64,000 bases of DNA, taken from assembly GCA_022824945.1 (NCBI GenBank), contig JAJDYX010000050.1, positions 1 through 64,000 on the forward strand, read 5' to 3'. The DNA comes from Candidatus Latescibacterota bacterium. GTDB taxonomy: Bacteria > Latescibacterota > UBA2968. The position numbers and the translations under genes are program-made. This document shows, piece after piece, positions 17,507 through 25,602 of the stretch; positions within the stretch are counted from its first letter, which is position 1, and each line of letters begins with the position of its first letter. The notes beneath the pieces are model-generated. The model had not been told where the DNA came from and searched no databases. It was given only the letters and a program-made list of their open reading frames with translations.

Positions 17507-17605
17507 GGCACACAAATAATCTATGCCTTGAAACTGAACTATTTTGGAGGATAGTTCCAAAATGGTACACTTTTTTTGACGTTTAAGAATCGATCTGTCT
17601 AACCA

Positions 17606-18958
17606 TTAGCTCCGCGATGGGCGCAGGCTGCCCAGTTGAAATCGGCGGGGATCACCGAGGCGTTTGTCCAGAGCCTCGGGTGTCCAATCGGTGTGGGTGA
17701 GTGCCCAGTCGATTTCGCTGGCGAGCGGGCTGTCGAAGATGCCGGGGTCGTCTGCGCCGATGACGAGGTTGACATTTGATTTGAGGAATGTGTGGATGGG
17801 GTGGTGAGCGGGATCGGGCACGCCGCCGATTCGGAGATTGGAGGTGGGGCACGTTTCGATGACTGTGCCGAGTTGGGTGAGGCGGTTGAGAACAAATTGC
17901 TGGCGGTTGCGGATTGCTTTGAGGCGTTGGGGATTGTAAGGGCGCTCGACTATTTCGTCGGGTGCTCGATTTTTCAGGATTTGTCGTTCGGTTTGAAGTG
18001 CGCTGGCGTTCACTTCGATATCGAAAGCCGAAAGCTCTGGGGCGTACAGGAGATCGTAAGCGATCTGGTCAAGGCGTTCGCTGACTCGTTCTCCCATGTG
18101 TGCATCGGGACGACGCGCAATCGCGACTGCCGGGTCGAGGCCGAGTGCTATGGCGTGGCCCAATCGTCTGGTGCCCATTTCGGCAACTTCGTGACACCAG
18201 CGTATCGCACTTTCGAGGGATTTGTCAAAATAGCTTTCGCCCACATGATAGGTAATTTCGAGCGCGCGTTCGGGATGTTGTTGGTTGTCTTTGTGTAAGC
18301 GCTGAAAGAGTTCGCGGTTGTCTTTGGGGGGGTAGCCTTCTTCGATGTCGGCAAAGTCAATGCCGACGATGGTGGGGATGAGTTCGGGGTTTTCCTCCAG
18401 GAGTTCTTGCACCCATTCGTAGTCTTGTTGTGCGGTCTGGCGGTGCAGGGTGATGATGTAACGCGCGGTTGTGTTATTTTGCGATGCGTTTGAGAGGATT
18501 TGGGCATTTGTGCGGTGAAAGTCGATGAATGCCTCTCGCGTTTCCCCACCGCCGCTGGTACGGTATTCGACAAAGGTGATACCTCCTTTGCGATGCCGGT
18601 CATGTGCTTTGAAAAACGCCTTGATCAGAAGTTCCTGTCTTTTGGGTGGGTGTTTCAAAAGGCTGATGATGAGGTTGAATTTGGCTTTAAACCGACCAAA
18701 GTCGCCCCCGTCTTTTTCGGTGTAGATGTAGTGTTCTTTAAATTTGGCAAGTCCCGCGGTTGGATTGGATATGGCATCGCGGTAGAGCGCGATGGGATCC
18801 GGGCGAATACCATAAGCTTCTTCATAGGCGTCTGTAAAAGGCGTCCAGTCAATGTCTTCGTAAAGGTCTTTGCCGAGTTCTATGAGGTCTTCGGCGGTCA
18901 AGCATCCGCCTGGATGGACGTGGAGTTCACAAGTTTTGGCTAAGTGGAGTGGGGACAT
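17606..18958 (-). CDS. Adenosine deaminase-family amidohydrolase
   Basis: 450 residues of the metallo-dependent hydrolase superfamily, adenosine-deaminase branch. Metal ligands His13 and His15 in ELHVHPGG, a third His in TYHVGES, a catalytic-type His in RLGHAIAL, and the terminal metal Asp in GADDPGIF. TCPTSNLRIGG is also characteristic. It is longer (450) than typical adenosine deaminase (~340), with an insertion in the N-terminal half, so the substrate may be another purine or pterin-like compound. Start ATG 18958. Divergent from the XRE regulator across the palindrome at 19050-19083. Confidence 0.85.
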   Translation of the reverse strand: MSPLHLAKTCELHVHPGGCLTAEDLIELGKDLYEDIDWTPFTDAYEEAYGIRPDPIALYRDAISNPTAGLAKFKEHYIYTEKDGGDFGRFKAKFNLIISLLKHPPKRQELLIKAFFKAHDRHRKGGITFVEYRTSGGGETREAFIDFHRTNAQILSNASQNNTTARYIITLHRQTAQQDYEWVQELLEENPELIPTIVGIDFADIEEGYPPKDNRELFQRLHKDNQQHPERALEITYHVGESYFDKSLESAIRWCHEVAEMGTRRLGHAIALGLDPAVAIARRPDAHMGERVSERLDQIAYDLLYAPELSAFDIEVNASALQTERQILKNRAPDEIVERPYNPQRLKAIRNRQQFVLNRLTQLGTVIETCPTSNLRIGGVPDPAHHPIHTFLKSNVNLVIGADDPGIFDSPLASEIDWALTHTDWTPEALDKRLGDPRRFQLGSLRPSRS

Positions 18959-19049
18959 AGGGTATTCCTCTGAGATTCTGTTGGGTCGAGTTCAAAGTTA
19001 ATCTAATTTGCGGATTGAAACAATGGGCAAATAAGTAATTAATTTCTCC

Positions 19050-19083
19050 ATTGAAATATATCTCAAATTTGATATATTTCAAT
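19050..19083 (+). promoter_or_regulatory. Symmetric divergent promoter/operator (13-bp inverted repeat)
   Basis: ATTGAAATATATC (19050-19062) and its exact reverse complement (19071-19083) flank an 8-bp spacer. Because it is palindromic, the same TTGAAA-16-TATATT promoter is read on both strands, towards the XRE gene and towards the deaminase gene. The likely ligand is the XRE protein itself. The symmetry and hexamers are visible; the binding is inferred. Confidence 0.65.
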
Positions 19084-19156
19084 TCATGAATGAATCGAAA
19101 GCAAAACCTATTATATGGATAGGATCTTCGTTTGCACGTCAATTGGTATAGGAGAA

Positions 19157-19516
19157 ATGGATATGAAAAAAAGAAAGAAAGGCGAAATTGAATATCATGA
19201 AGGATCGGATAATGTGTATCGAGATCTGGGATTTAAAAATCCCGATGAATGGGCGACAAAAGCGCGTATCGCTACCGAGATATTTGCACTAATTAACAAA
19301 AAAAAATTAACACAGAAGCAAGCAGGCGAAATTTTTGGGATTACACAGGGGCGGGTATCAGACTTGAAACGAGGACAATTCGATAAGTTTTCAGTAGAGA
19401 AATTGATGTTTTTTCTCAACGCATTGGATTATGATGTAGAAATTCGCATTCATCCAAAAGTTGCCGAAGCTGCACGGGTTTATGTCAGTCATTCTTCAGT
19501 TCAATTCACCGCTTGA
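19157..19516 (+). CDS. XRE-family HTH regulator, HigA-like antitoxin type
   Basis: 119 residues with a helix-turn-helix at about 55-90 (KLTQKQAGEIFGITQGRVSDLKRG) of the small XRE/HigA class that usually acts as antitoxin and autorepressor. The ATG at 19157 follows GGAG; a frame extending to 19115 has no ribosome site. No toxin gene of the HigB/RelE kind is adjacent on either side, so this is an orphan regulator. It reads away from a perfect palindromic promoter that it may repress. Confidence 0.82.
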   Translation: MDMKKRKKGEIEYHEGSDNVYRDLGFKNPDEWATKARIATEIFALINKKKLTQKQAGEIFGITQGRVSDLKRGQFDKFSVEKLMFFLNALDYDVEIRIHPKVAEAARVYVSHSSVQFTA

Positions 19517-19575
19517 CGCGGCTTATTATTTGTGATATTTTATTAGGTGAAATAATCGCGCAAATGGAGGCTTAC

Positions 19576-19806
19576 ATGACCCTACAGTTGTTGATTTTTA
19601 TCGCTGCAATGATTTATCTGTGTTGGGTATCCGTTCGGTATTGGAAACGTCGCAATCGCAAAGATGGTCCGCTTATTGAAGTGGTTGAAAATAAGCCCGT
19701 GAGTAAGCCGTATAGACAGAGGCGGGTGGAAAAGAAAAAAGAGTCCGATGCCGACCGCGAGTGGCGCAAGCGCGTGCAGGACGAAATTGAAGATATGACA
19801 AAATAA
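19576..19806 (+). CDS. Small single-span membrane protein
   Basis: 76 residues: one N-terminal transmembrane helix (LQLLIFIAAMIYLCWVSV) and then a strongly charged tail rich in Lys/Arg/Glu (RRVEKKKESDADREWRKR). ATG 19576 has GGAGG five bases upstream, better than the earlier in-frame starts that overlap the XRE gene. It resembles small inner-membrane scaffold or regulatory proteins, but I recognise no family. Followed by a terminator, so the XRE gene and this one may form a transcription unit. Confidence 0.6.
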   Translation: MTLQLLIFIAAMIYLCWVSVRYWKRRNRKDGPLIEVVENKPVSKPYRQRRVEKKKESDADREWRKRVQDEIEDMTK

Positions 19807-19862
19807 ATCGTGGATCGAAAATCATTTATTTTCAGCGTTTAGGACCCTTTTCGCGTTACAAC

Positions 19863-19894
19863 AAAACCTCATCCTATTGGATGGGGTTTTTATT
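19863..19894 (+). terminator. Rho-independent terminator after the XRE/small membrane protein pair
   Basis: 12-bp stem AAAACCTCATCC / GGATGGGGTTTT (one G-U pair) with a TATT loop and a T-rich tail. Confidence 0.8.
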
Positions 19895-19966
19895 GTGCTT
19901 GCACTTGAGCGATTTGCTTGCTACGTTACTCGTGAGCGAGCAAACCCTTTGAATGGGATATTGGAT

Positions 19967-21094
19967 ATGCGCGAATATTTGATTATTGATGGTCATCTTG
20001 ATATGGCGTTTAACGCGCTGTTTTATCGCCGGGATCTCACGCAGTCTGTATATGTGTTGCGCGAGCGCGAAGACAGTATGGTGGGGGGATTGTCGGTTCA
20101 TCCGGATTCGCTGGAGAAACGCCTGGGACCACAGCCCAAGCGGTTTACGCCTACTGTTTGTTTGCCCGAGATGCGCAAAGGGCGCGTGGGGATTATGCTT
20201 TCGACCATTATGTGTCGCGTGCAAAATCCACAGGACAATACGCACAATGCGGTGCGCACACAGGATGTGGCTTATGCGCGCGGGCAATCTCATCTGGCGT
20301 ATTATCGGGCGCTGGAACGGTGTGGCGAAATTCGGTTTATCAAGTCTGTTGCAGATCTCAATGCCTGTGTTGCAGACTGGGAAAACCCCTCGGACGATAC
20401 GCCCGTGGGGCTTATTTTGTCGATGGAAAGCGCCGATCCGATTCTGGGTCCCGATCAGGTGGGCGAATGGTATGAAGCGGGATTGCGCTCTGTGTCTTTG
20501 ACGCATTTTGGCGCCAATACGTATGGGCATGGCACAGGTACGGTGGGTGGGCTATATCCTCCGGCTTACGCGCTGATGGACGCGCTGTCTGAGACCGATA
20601 TTGCGCTGGATCTGACGCATGCGGCAGACCTCACCTTCTGGCATATTCTCGATTATTGGAAGGGACCAGTGCATGCCAGCCATTGCAATTGTCGCGCATT
20701 GGTGCCGGGGCAGCGGCATTTGTCGGATGATATGATTCGCGCGATTACAGACCGGGGTGGTGTAATTGGGATGGTTTTTGCCGAGCAGATGCTGTCTCCT
20801 GCATGGAATTGGGACGATCCGAGTACGCATTATACCACGGCAACCCGACCGATGAAGGCAGTGCTCGAACACATCGATCACATCTGCGAACTGACCGGCA
20901 GCACGGATCATGTGGCTTATGGGACGGATCTGGATGGTGGATTTGGGCTGGAGCTTTCGCCCACAGATTATCATACGATTGACGATTTGCAGCGTTTTTT
21001 AAATCTCATGCGCGATCACGGCTATGGAGAAGACGATGTGAAGGGGTTTGCACATGGGAATTTGGTGCGATTTTTTACTACGGCCTGGGGATGA
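19967..21094 (+). CDS. Membrane dipeptidase (peptidase M19), copy 1
   Basis: 375 residues of the renal-dipeptidase family, a zinc TIM-barrel hydrolase. Visible ligands: His10-x-Asp12 in IIDGHLDMAF, the bridging Glu in SMESADPI, His in LTHFG and in ASHCNCRAL, and Asp in YGTDLDGGFG. Bacterial members cleave dipeptides, including those with D-residues, or related N-acyl compounds. The ATG 19967 is chosen because the family starts here; the longer frame back to 19877 overlaps a terminator. A paralogue starts one base after the stop. Confidence 0.9.
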   Translation: MREYLIIDGHLDMAFNALFYRRDLTQSVYVLREREDSMVGGLSVHPDSLEKRLGPQPKRFTPTVCLPEMRKGRVGIMLSTIMCRVQNPQDNTHNAVRTQDVAYARGQSHLAYYRALERCGEIRFIKSVADLNACVADWENPSDDTPVGLILSMESADPILGPDQVGEWYEAGLRSVSLTHFGANTYGHGTGTVGGLYPPAYALMDALSETDIALDLTHAADLTFWHILDYWKGPVHASHCNCRALVPGQRHLSDDMIRAITDRGGVIGMVFAEQMLSPAWNWDDPSTHYTTATRPMKAVLEHIDHICELTGSTDHVAYGTDLDGGFGLELSPTDYHTIDDLQRFLNLMRDHGYGEDDVKGFAHGNLVRFFTTAWG

Positions 21095-21095
21095 T

Positions 21096-22181
21096 ATGTC
21101 CGATCATACTTACTTTATTGTCGATAGCCATTTAGACCTCGCCTTTTGCGCCATTCAGGTCAACCGCGATCTCACGCAGCCCGCTGCAACTGTGCGGGTG
21201 CACGACTCGGAACCAACTACGCGCAGTTTTGGGTCGTGTACGACCACGTTTCCCGAGTTGCACAGGGGGCGAGTGGGGATTGTTTTTGGTACGGTGATGT
21301 CGCGTATTGATACCAATGATCGCTGGACGCGCACGGGGATGTGGGATCAGACGCAATGTCATGGTGTCGGGATGGGGCATTATGCCTTTTATAAGGCGAT
21401 GGAACGGCGAGGGATTATCCGGCAGATTCATACGGCTGAGGATTTGGACGCGTGCGTTGCGGCATGGGCACAGCCTTCGGCAGATACCCCCATCGGGCTG
21501 GTGCTGGCGATGGAAAGCGCCGATCCGATTCTCGATCCCGATCAGGTGTCCGAATGGCGGGATTTGGGCTTGAAAATGGTGAGTATTTCGCATTATGGCG
21601 TGAGTTCTTATTGCCACGGGACAGGGACGGAAGGGGGATTGCTGGATCGGGGCAGGCCATTGCTCGACGCGCTCAAAGCCGCGGGGATTATTGTGGATTT
21701 GACGCATACGACCGATCGGGCTTTCTGGGAAATTCTGGATTATTACGACGGGCCGGTGGCTGCAAGCCACCACAATTGTCGGGCATTGACGCCCGGGCAG
21801 CGGCAGTTGACTGATGATATGATCCGCGCGATTGTTGAACGCGGGGGAGTTATTGGCGCGGCTTTTGATGTGTGGATGCTCGATCCAGAGTGGAAGCGGG
21901 GCGTGCCGTGTTATGAGCAGACGACAAAGGCGACGCTCGAGACTGTGGTCGATCACATCGATCATGTGTGTCAGCTTGCTGGCAATGCGAATCATTCGGG
22001 TATTGGGACAGATCTGGATGGGGGGTATGGCCAGGAACAGTCGCCGAGAGACTTAAATACAATTGCCGATTTGCAAAATCTGGTGCCCATTTTTGAACGG
22101 CGCGGATATTCACCTGAAGATATTCAAAAGGTGTTGTCGGGAAATTGGGTGCGGTTGTTGAAATCGGTGTGGGAAAAGTGA
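21096..22181 (+). CDS. Membrane dipeptidase (peptidase M19), copy 2
   Basis: 361 residues, tandem paralogue of the preceding gene, with His12-x-Asp14 (VDSHLDLAF), Glu in AMESADPI, His in ISHYG and ASHHNCRAL, and Asp in IGTDLDGGYG. The ATG overlaps the upstream stop region (TGATATG), implying translational coupling. Similarity to copy 1 is clear but moderate (roughly half identical by eye), so the duplication is old and substrates may differ. No signal peptide is seen in either copy. Confidence 0.9.
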   Translation: MSDHTYFIVDSHLDLAFCAIQVNRDLTQPAATVRVHDSEPTTRSFGSCTTTFPELHRGRVGIVFGTVMSRIDTNDRWTRTGMWDQTQCHGVGMGHYAFYKAMERRGIIRQIHTAEDLDACVAAWAQPSADTPIGLVLAMESADPILDPDQVSEWRDLGLKMVSISHYGVSSYCHGTGTEGGLLDRGRPLLDALKAAGIIVDLTHTTDRAFWEILDYYDGPVAASHHNCRALTPGQRQLTDDMIRAIVERGGVIGAAFDVWMLDPEWKRGVPCYEQTTKATLETVVDHIDHVCQLAGNANHSGIGTDLDGGYGQEQSPRDLNTIADLQNLVPIFERRGYSPEDIQKVLSGNWVRLLKSVWEK

Positions 22182-22193
22182 GAGGATACAAAA

Positions 22194-23651
22194 ATGTCAG
22201 AGCGACCAAATTTGCTGTTGATTACAACAGATCAACAGCGCGGAGATTGCCTCGGGTGTGATGGGCATCCGGCGCTGGAGACGCCGTATCTCGATGAAAT
22301 GGCCGAGCGGGGAGCGCATTTCCCCCACGCATATACGTCGGTGCCATCGTGTACGCCTGCACGCGCGGGGATTATCACGGGGATGGATCAATGGAATCAC
22401 GGGCGGTTGACGATGACGGGAAGCCATCCGCTGGAATATCCAGCGACATTGCCAGGAGAACTTGCAGCGGCGGGATATCACACGCAGGCTGTGGGCAAGA
22501 TGCACCATGCCCCGCAGCGAAGGCTTTATGGTTTTCACCACATGGTGCTGGATGAAAGTGGACGGCGGGCGGGAGATTTTATCAGCGATTATCACTTGTT
22601 TTTTGATCAGCACAAGGAAGGTGCTTACGGGTATCGGGATCACAGTGTCGATTGGAATTCATGGATGGCGCGGCCCAGTCATTTGCCCGAGCATTTGCAT
22701 CCGACGCACTGGACGGCGAGCGAGGGGATTAAATTTTTGCAGCAGCGCGACCCGACCAAACCGTTTTTTATGTGGCTTTCGTTTGCGCGGCCCCATTCGC
22801 CTTATGATGCGCCCCAGGCGTATTGGGATATGTATATCAATAATGATGATATCCCCAAAGCCGCTGTAGGGGATTGGGCAGCGGAGTTTGATAAAAAGAT
22901 CGCCGATGTCAATGCGCCGCGTTCGCATCGCTCCGATGTCGAAACGCACAGGGGACGTGCGGGGTATTACGGCAATATCACGTTTATCGATCACCAGATT
23001 GGGCGCGTGCTGTACGAGTTGCGCCATCGGGACCCGCAAGCATACCGCAATACCCTGATTATTTTTACATCTGATCACGGCGATATGATGGGCGACCATC
23101 ACCACTGGCGGAAAACCTACGCTTACGAAGGGTCTGCGCGCATTCCGTTTATTGTTAAATATCCCGATACATGGGGCGATGTGGCGCGAGGGGTGAAGTA
23201 CGATCATCCGGTGGAGTTGCGCGATGTGATGCCCACATTGCTCGATGCTGCTGGGGTCGATATACCAGAGTCTGTAGATGGGCGGTCTCTTCTGGATATT
23301 GCGCGAGAAGATGACGAGGGGTGGCGTGCGTTTGTACAGGGCGAACATACATCGTGTTATACAAGAGAACACGGCATGCAATATGTCACCGATGGGCACG
23401 AGAAGTATATCTGGTTTCATCACACGGGAGAAGAACAGTTTTTTAATCTGGATGACGATCCATTGGAATGCTGCGAGTTGTCCGGGGATCCGGCTTATGA
23501 AGCGCGTATTGCAATGTGGCGCAGGCGATTGGCAGAGGTGAATGAAAACCGGGGTGATCCGAGGGGGCAAAATGGAGAACTCGTGCCGCAGTTCGATGGC
23601 GCGCTGAGTCTGTCGCCAAATTATCAGAAATGGAAAGACGCCGCACAATAA
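22194..23651 (+). CDS. Type I sulfatase (alkaline phosphatase superfamily)
   Basis: 485 residues. The sulfatase signature is C53-T-P-A-R within PSCTPARAGIITG; Cys53 would become formylglycine. Metal residues are Asp13 (TTDQQ) and the DHGDMMGDH segment. No signal peptide, so probably cytoplasmic, like several catabolic or choline-sulfatase-type members. The ATG lies 12 bp after the dipeptidase stop with GAGAGG upstream, so it belongs to the same operon. Substrate unknown. No formylglycine-generating enzyme is in the window. Confidence 0.93.
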   Translation: MSERPNLLLITTDQQRGDCLGCDGHPALETPYLDEMAERGAHFPHAYTSVPSCTPARAGIITGMDQWNHGRLTMTGSHPLEYPATLPGELAAAGYHTQAVGKMHHAPQRRLYGFHHMVLDESGRRAGDFISDYHLFFDQHKEGAYGYRDHSVDWNSWMARPSHLPEHLHPTHWTASEGIKFLQQRDPTKPFFMWLSFARPHSPYDAPQAYWDMYINNDDIPKAAVGDWAAEFDKKIADVNAPRSHRSDVETHRGRAGYYGNITFIDHQIGRVLYELRHRDPQAYRNTLIIFTSDHGDMMGDHHHWRKTYAYEGSARIPFIVKYPDTWGDVARGVKYDHPVELRDVMPTLLDAAGVDIPESVDGRSLLDIAREDDEGWRAFVQGEHTSCYTREHGMQYVTDGHEKYIWFHHTGEEQFFNLDDDPLECCELSGDPAYEARIAMWRRRLAEVNENRGDPRGQNGELVPQFDGALSLSPNYQKWKDAAQ

Positions 23652-23664
23652 TTGTGAGGATGCT

Positions 23665-24135
23665 ATGGACCCAAAATACTGGCTTGTAAAGTGCGAGTAC
23701 GATGTGTGCTCTTTTGAAGAATTGAGCAATCGGCCCAGTGGGATTGGGTACTGGCGAGGGGTGCGCAATTATCAGGCGCGCAATTTTATCCGCGACGAAA
23801 TGCAAAAAGGCGATCAGGCACTTTTCTATCAGTCGAATTGTAAAGATCCCGGTGTTGCCGGTATTGCCAATATTGTGCGTGCGGGATATCCCGATCCTTC
23901 TCAATTCGATGCGCAGCATGAGTACTACGACGAGAAGGCTTCCAGAGAAGATCCGCGCTGGTTTTCCTTTGATGTGCAATGGTCAAAAGCATTTGAGCCT
24001 TATGTCAGCCTGCAAGACCTCAAGAACAATCCCAAGCTCAAAGATATGAAGGTGGTTCAGCGCGGGCAGCGGTTGTCAATTCAGCCGGTGACAAAGGAGG
24101 AGTTCGAGATTGTGTGCGAGATGGGGGGCATTTGA
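23665..24135 (+). CDS. EVE domain protein (PUA-like)
   Basis: 156 residues matching the single-domain EVE family (YWLVKCEYDVCSFEEL at the start, GVRNYQARNFIRDEMQKGDQALFYQS in the middle, IVRAGYPDP). EVE domains are PUA-like modules that bind modified bases, from human THYN1 to domains in modification-dependent restriction systems. Stand-alone bacterial copies are common and poorly understood. No restriction gene is nearby. 13 bp after the sulfatase, with GAGGA before the ATG; last gene of the operon. Confidence 0.9.
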   Translation: MDPKYWLVKCEYDVCSFEELSNRPSGIGYWRGVRNYQARNFIRDEMQKGDQALFYQSNCKDPGVAGIANIVRAGYPDPSQFDAQHEYYDEKASREDPRWFSFDVQWSKAFEPYVSLQDLKNNPKLKDMKVVQRGQRLSIQPVTKEEFEIVCEMGGI

Positions 24136-24269
24136 CGAGATGAGGTAGTCAAACTATTAAAAAAAGAAATAAGACTTGACAAAAAATAGGTAGTGTTTAA
24201 ATATTTTTTAGTTTAAGCAGGTGTTTCGCTAACTGACCTCGCTAATTTGTATTAAAATGTGGTGATAGA
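24136..24269 (+). repeat. Promoter-bearing leader of the duplicated oxygenase gene, copy 1
   Basis: Starts with CGAGATGAGG and carries TTGACA at 24176-24181 followed after 17 bases by AAATAT, then GTTTCGCTAACTGACCTCG upstream of the gene. The same elements recur at 25451-25602, so the upstream region was duplicated with the gene. Confidence 0.6.
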
Positions 24270-25448
24270 ATGCAGATACCTTCCTCCTATCAGCCCGGGT
24301 ACAAAGAGGCCCTTCTGACCGATCCCGATCTCGCCAAAACATACATCCAGCACACGCTCATTGGCGATGCCGATGCCGATGCCTTAATCGACGCGATATC
24401 CGACATTGACCATGAGGAACAGGGCGAATTCATCAAGGCAGGGATGGATCTGGATGAGGAAAAACTGCGTGATGCGCCGCGGGAAGTGGGGGAGTTTTTT
24501 GAGAAGATCGGGACTCCGCCCGCGTGGTTCGACCCACAGTCCGTATATCCAGGATGCAGTGGCTTCCACGCGTACTCAGATCTGTTTCTCACCGCATTTG
24601 TCACCGATATCATCATACGGGGTTTTACAACGCTGATCAGCCAGTCGTTTTTTATTACGGGAAGGCTGACCGATTGGGGTGTGCGGCGGTTGAGACAGAA
24701 TATTCGGCATCTCTTAGAGATTATGTTGCCGGGGGGTCTGGAGCGGCAGGGCGAGGGCTGGAAATTATCTGTCCGTCTCAGGCTGGTGCATGCGCAAATC
24801 AGGCGACATCTTCTCGCTTCTGAAGATTGGGATCATGAGGCCCACGGTATGCCGATTAGCACTGCTCACGTCGCGCTTGCATCCTGTAATTTTTCCGGAA
24901 TGATGCTGGATTCAGCCGCGAGGATTGGCGCGCGCCTGAACGATGAAGAGCGCGATAGTTTTATGCAAATCTGGCGCTATACCGCTCATCTGATGGGTGT
25001 GCCCGATGTTCTACTATTCCGCAACGAAAACGAAGCCAAAGAAATATTCCGCGTGGGTTATATCTGCGAGCCACCCCCCGGTCTGGAAGCTATCGCTATG
25101 ACAAACTCGGTGATTGCCTCTGCCCCTTTAGTGATTGGGATTGATGACAGGGACGAGCGAGATGACCTGTCTAACTATGGGTACCGCCTTTCCCGGTCGT
25201 TGCTTGGAGACGAACTCGCCGATCAACTCATGTTCCCAGAAAGTCGGACTGCCGGGGCCGGAACGCTGGCATATTTGCGGCTGAGGCGCAGAATTCAGGA
25301 GATTATTGACATTTTTCGGTGGGGGAAGAGACCGAGGCAGCGTGCAAGGAATTTCATAACCTTGCTCCACATATCTATGCTCAAGCCAGATATGATCACT
25401 TACCGCTTGCCCAATCGCCTGCATGCAGATGCGGCGAGTTGGTGGTAA
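24270..25448 (+). CDS. MpaB/DUF2236-family oxygenase (latex-clearing-protein-like), copy 1
   Basis: 392 residues of the MpaB/DUF2236 haem-protein family, which includes rubber oxygenase Lcp and fungal MpaB. Typical segments are visible: GRLTDWGVRRLRQN and WKLSVRLRLVHAQIRRHLL in the helical haem pocket, then IWRYTAHLMGVPD. Members cleave or oxidise C=C bonds of polyisoprenoids or other lipids. No signal peptide. Tandem paralogue directly downstream (roughly 80% identical by eye). I see no strong SD before the ATG. Confidence 0.85.
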   Translation: MQIPSSYQPGYKEALLTDPDLAKTYIQHTLIGDADADALIDAISDIDHEEQGEFIKAGMDLDEEKLRDAPREVGEFFEKIGTPPAWFDPQSVYPGCSGFHAYSDLFLTAFVTDIIIRGFTTLISQSFFITGRLTDWGVRRLRQNIRHLLEIMLPGGLERQGEGWKLSVRLRLVHAQIRRHLLASEDWDHEAHGMPISTAHVALASCNFSGMMLDSAARIGARLNDEERDSFMQIWRYTAHLMGVPDVLLFRNENEAKEIFRVGYICEPPPGLEAIAMTNSVIASAPLVIGIDDRDERDDLSNYGYRLSRSLLGDELADQLMFPESRTAGAGTLAYLRLRRRIQEIIDIFRWGKRPRQRARNFITLLHISMLKPDMITYRLPNRLHADAASWW

Positions 25449-25450
25449 GG

Positions 25451-25602
25451 CGAGATGAGGCAGACAAACTACCAAATAAAACTTGACAAAAAATTGGTGA
25501 TATTCAAATATTCTTTTAATCTTGAAGAGTTTTTTTATTAACAAGTTAAGTATGTGTTTCGCTAACTGACCTCGAGAATTTGGATTAAAATGAGGTGCTG
25601 AA
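25451..25602 (+). repeat. Promoter-bearing leader of the duplicated oxygenase gene, copy 2
   Basis: CGAGATGAGG at the start, TTGACA at 25483-25488 followed after 17 bases by AAATAT, and GTTTCGCTAACTGACCTCG near the gene, as in copy 1. About 18 extra bases sit between the promoter and the shared block. The duplication unit is ~1.3 kb. Confidence 0.6.

Noticed and set aside
19157-19806. Type II toxin-antitoxin pair (XRE plus small gene)
   Set aside because: The second protein is a membrane protein with a charged tail, not a RelE/HigB-like toxin.
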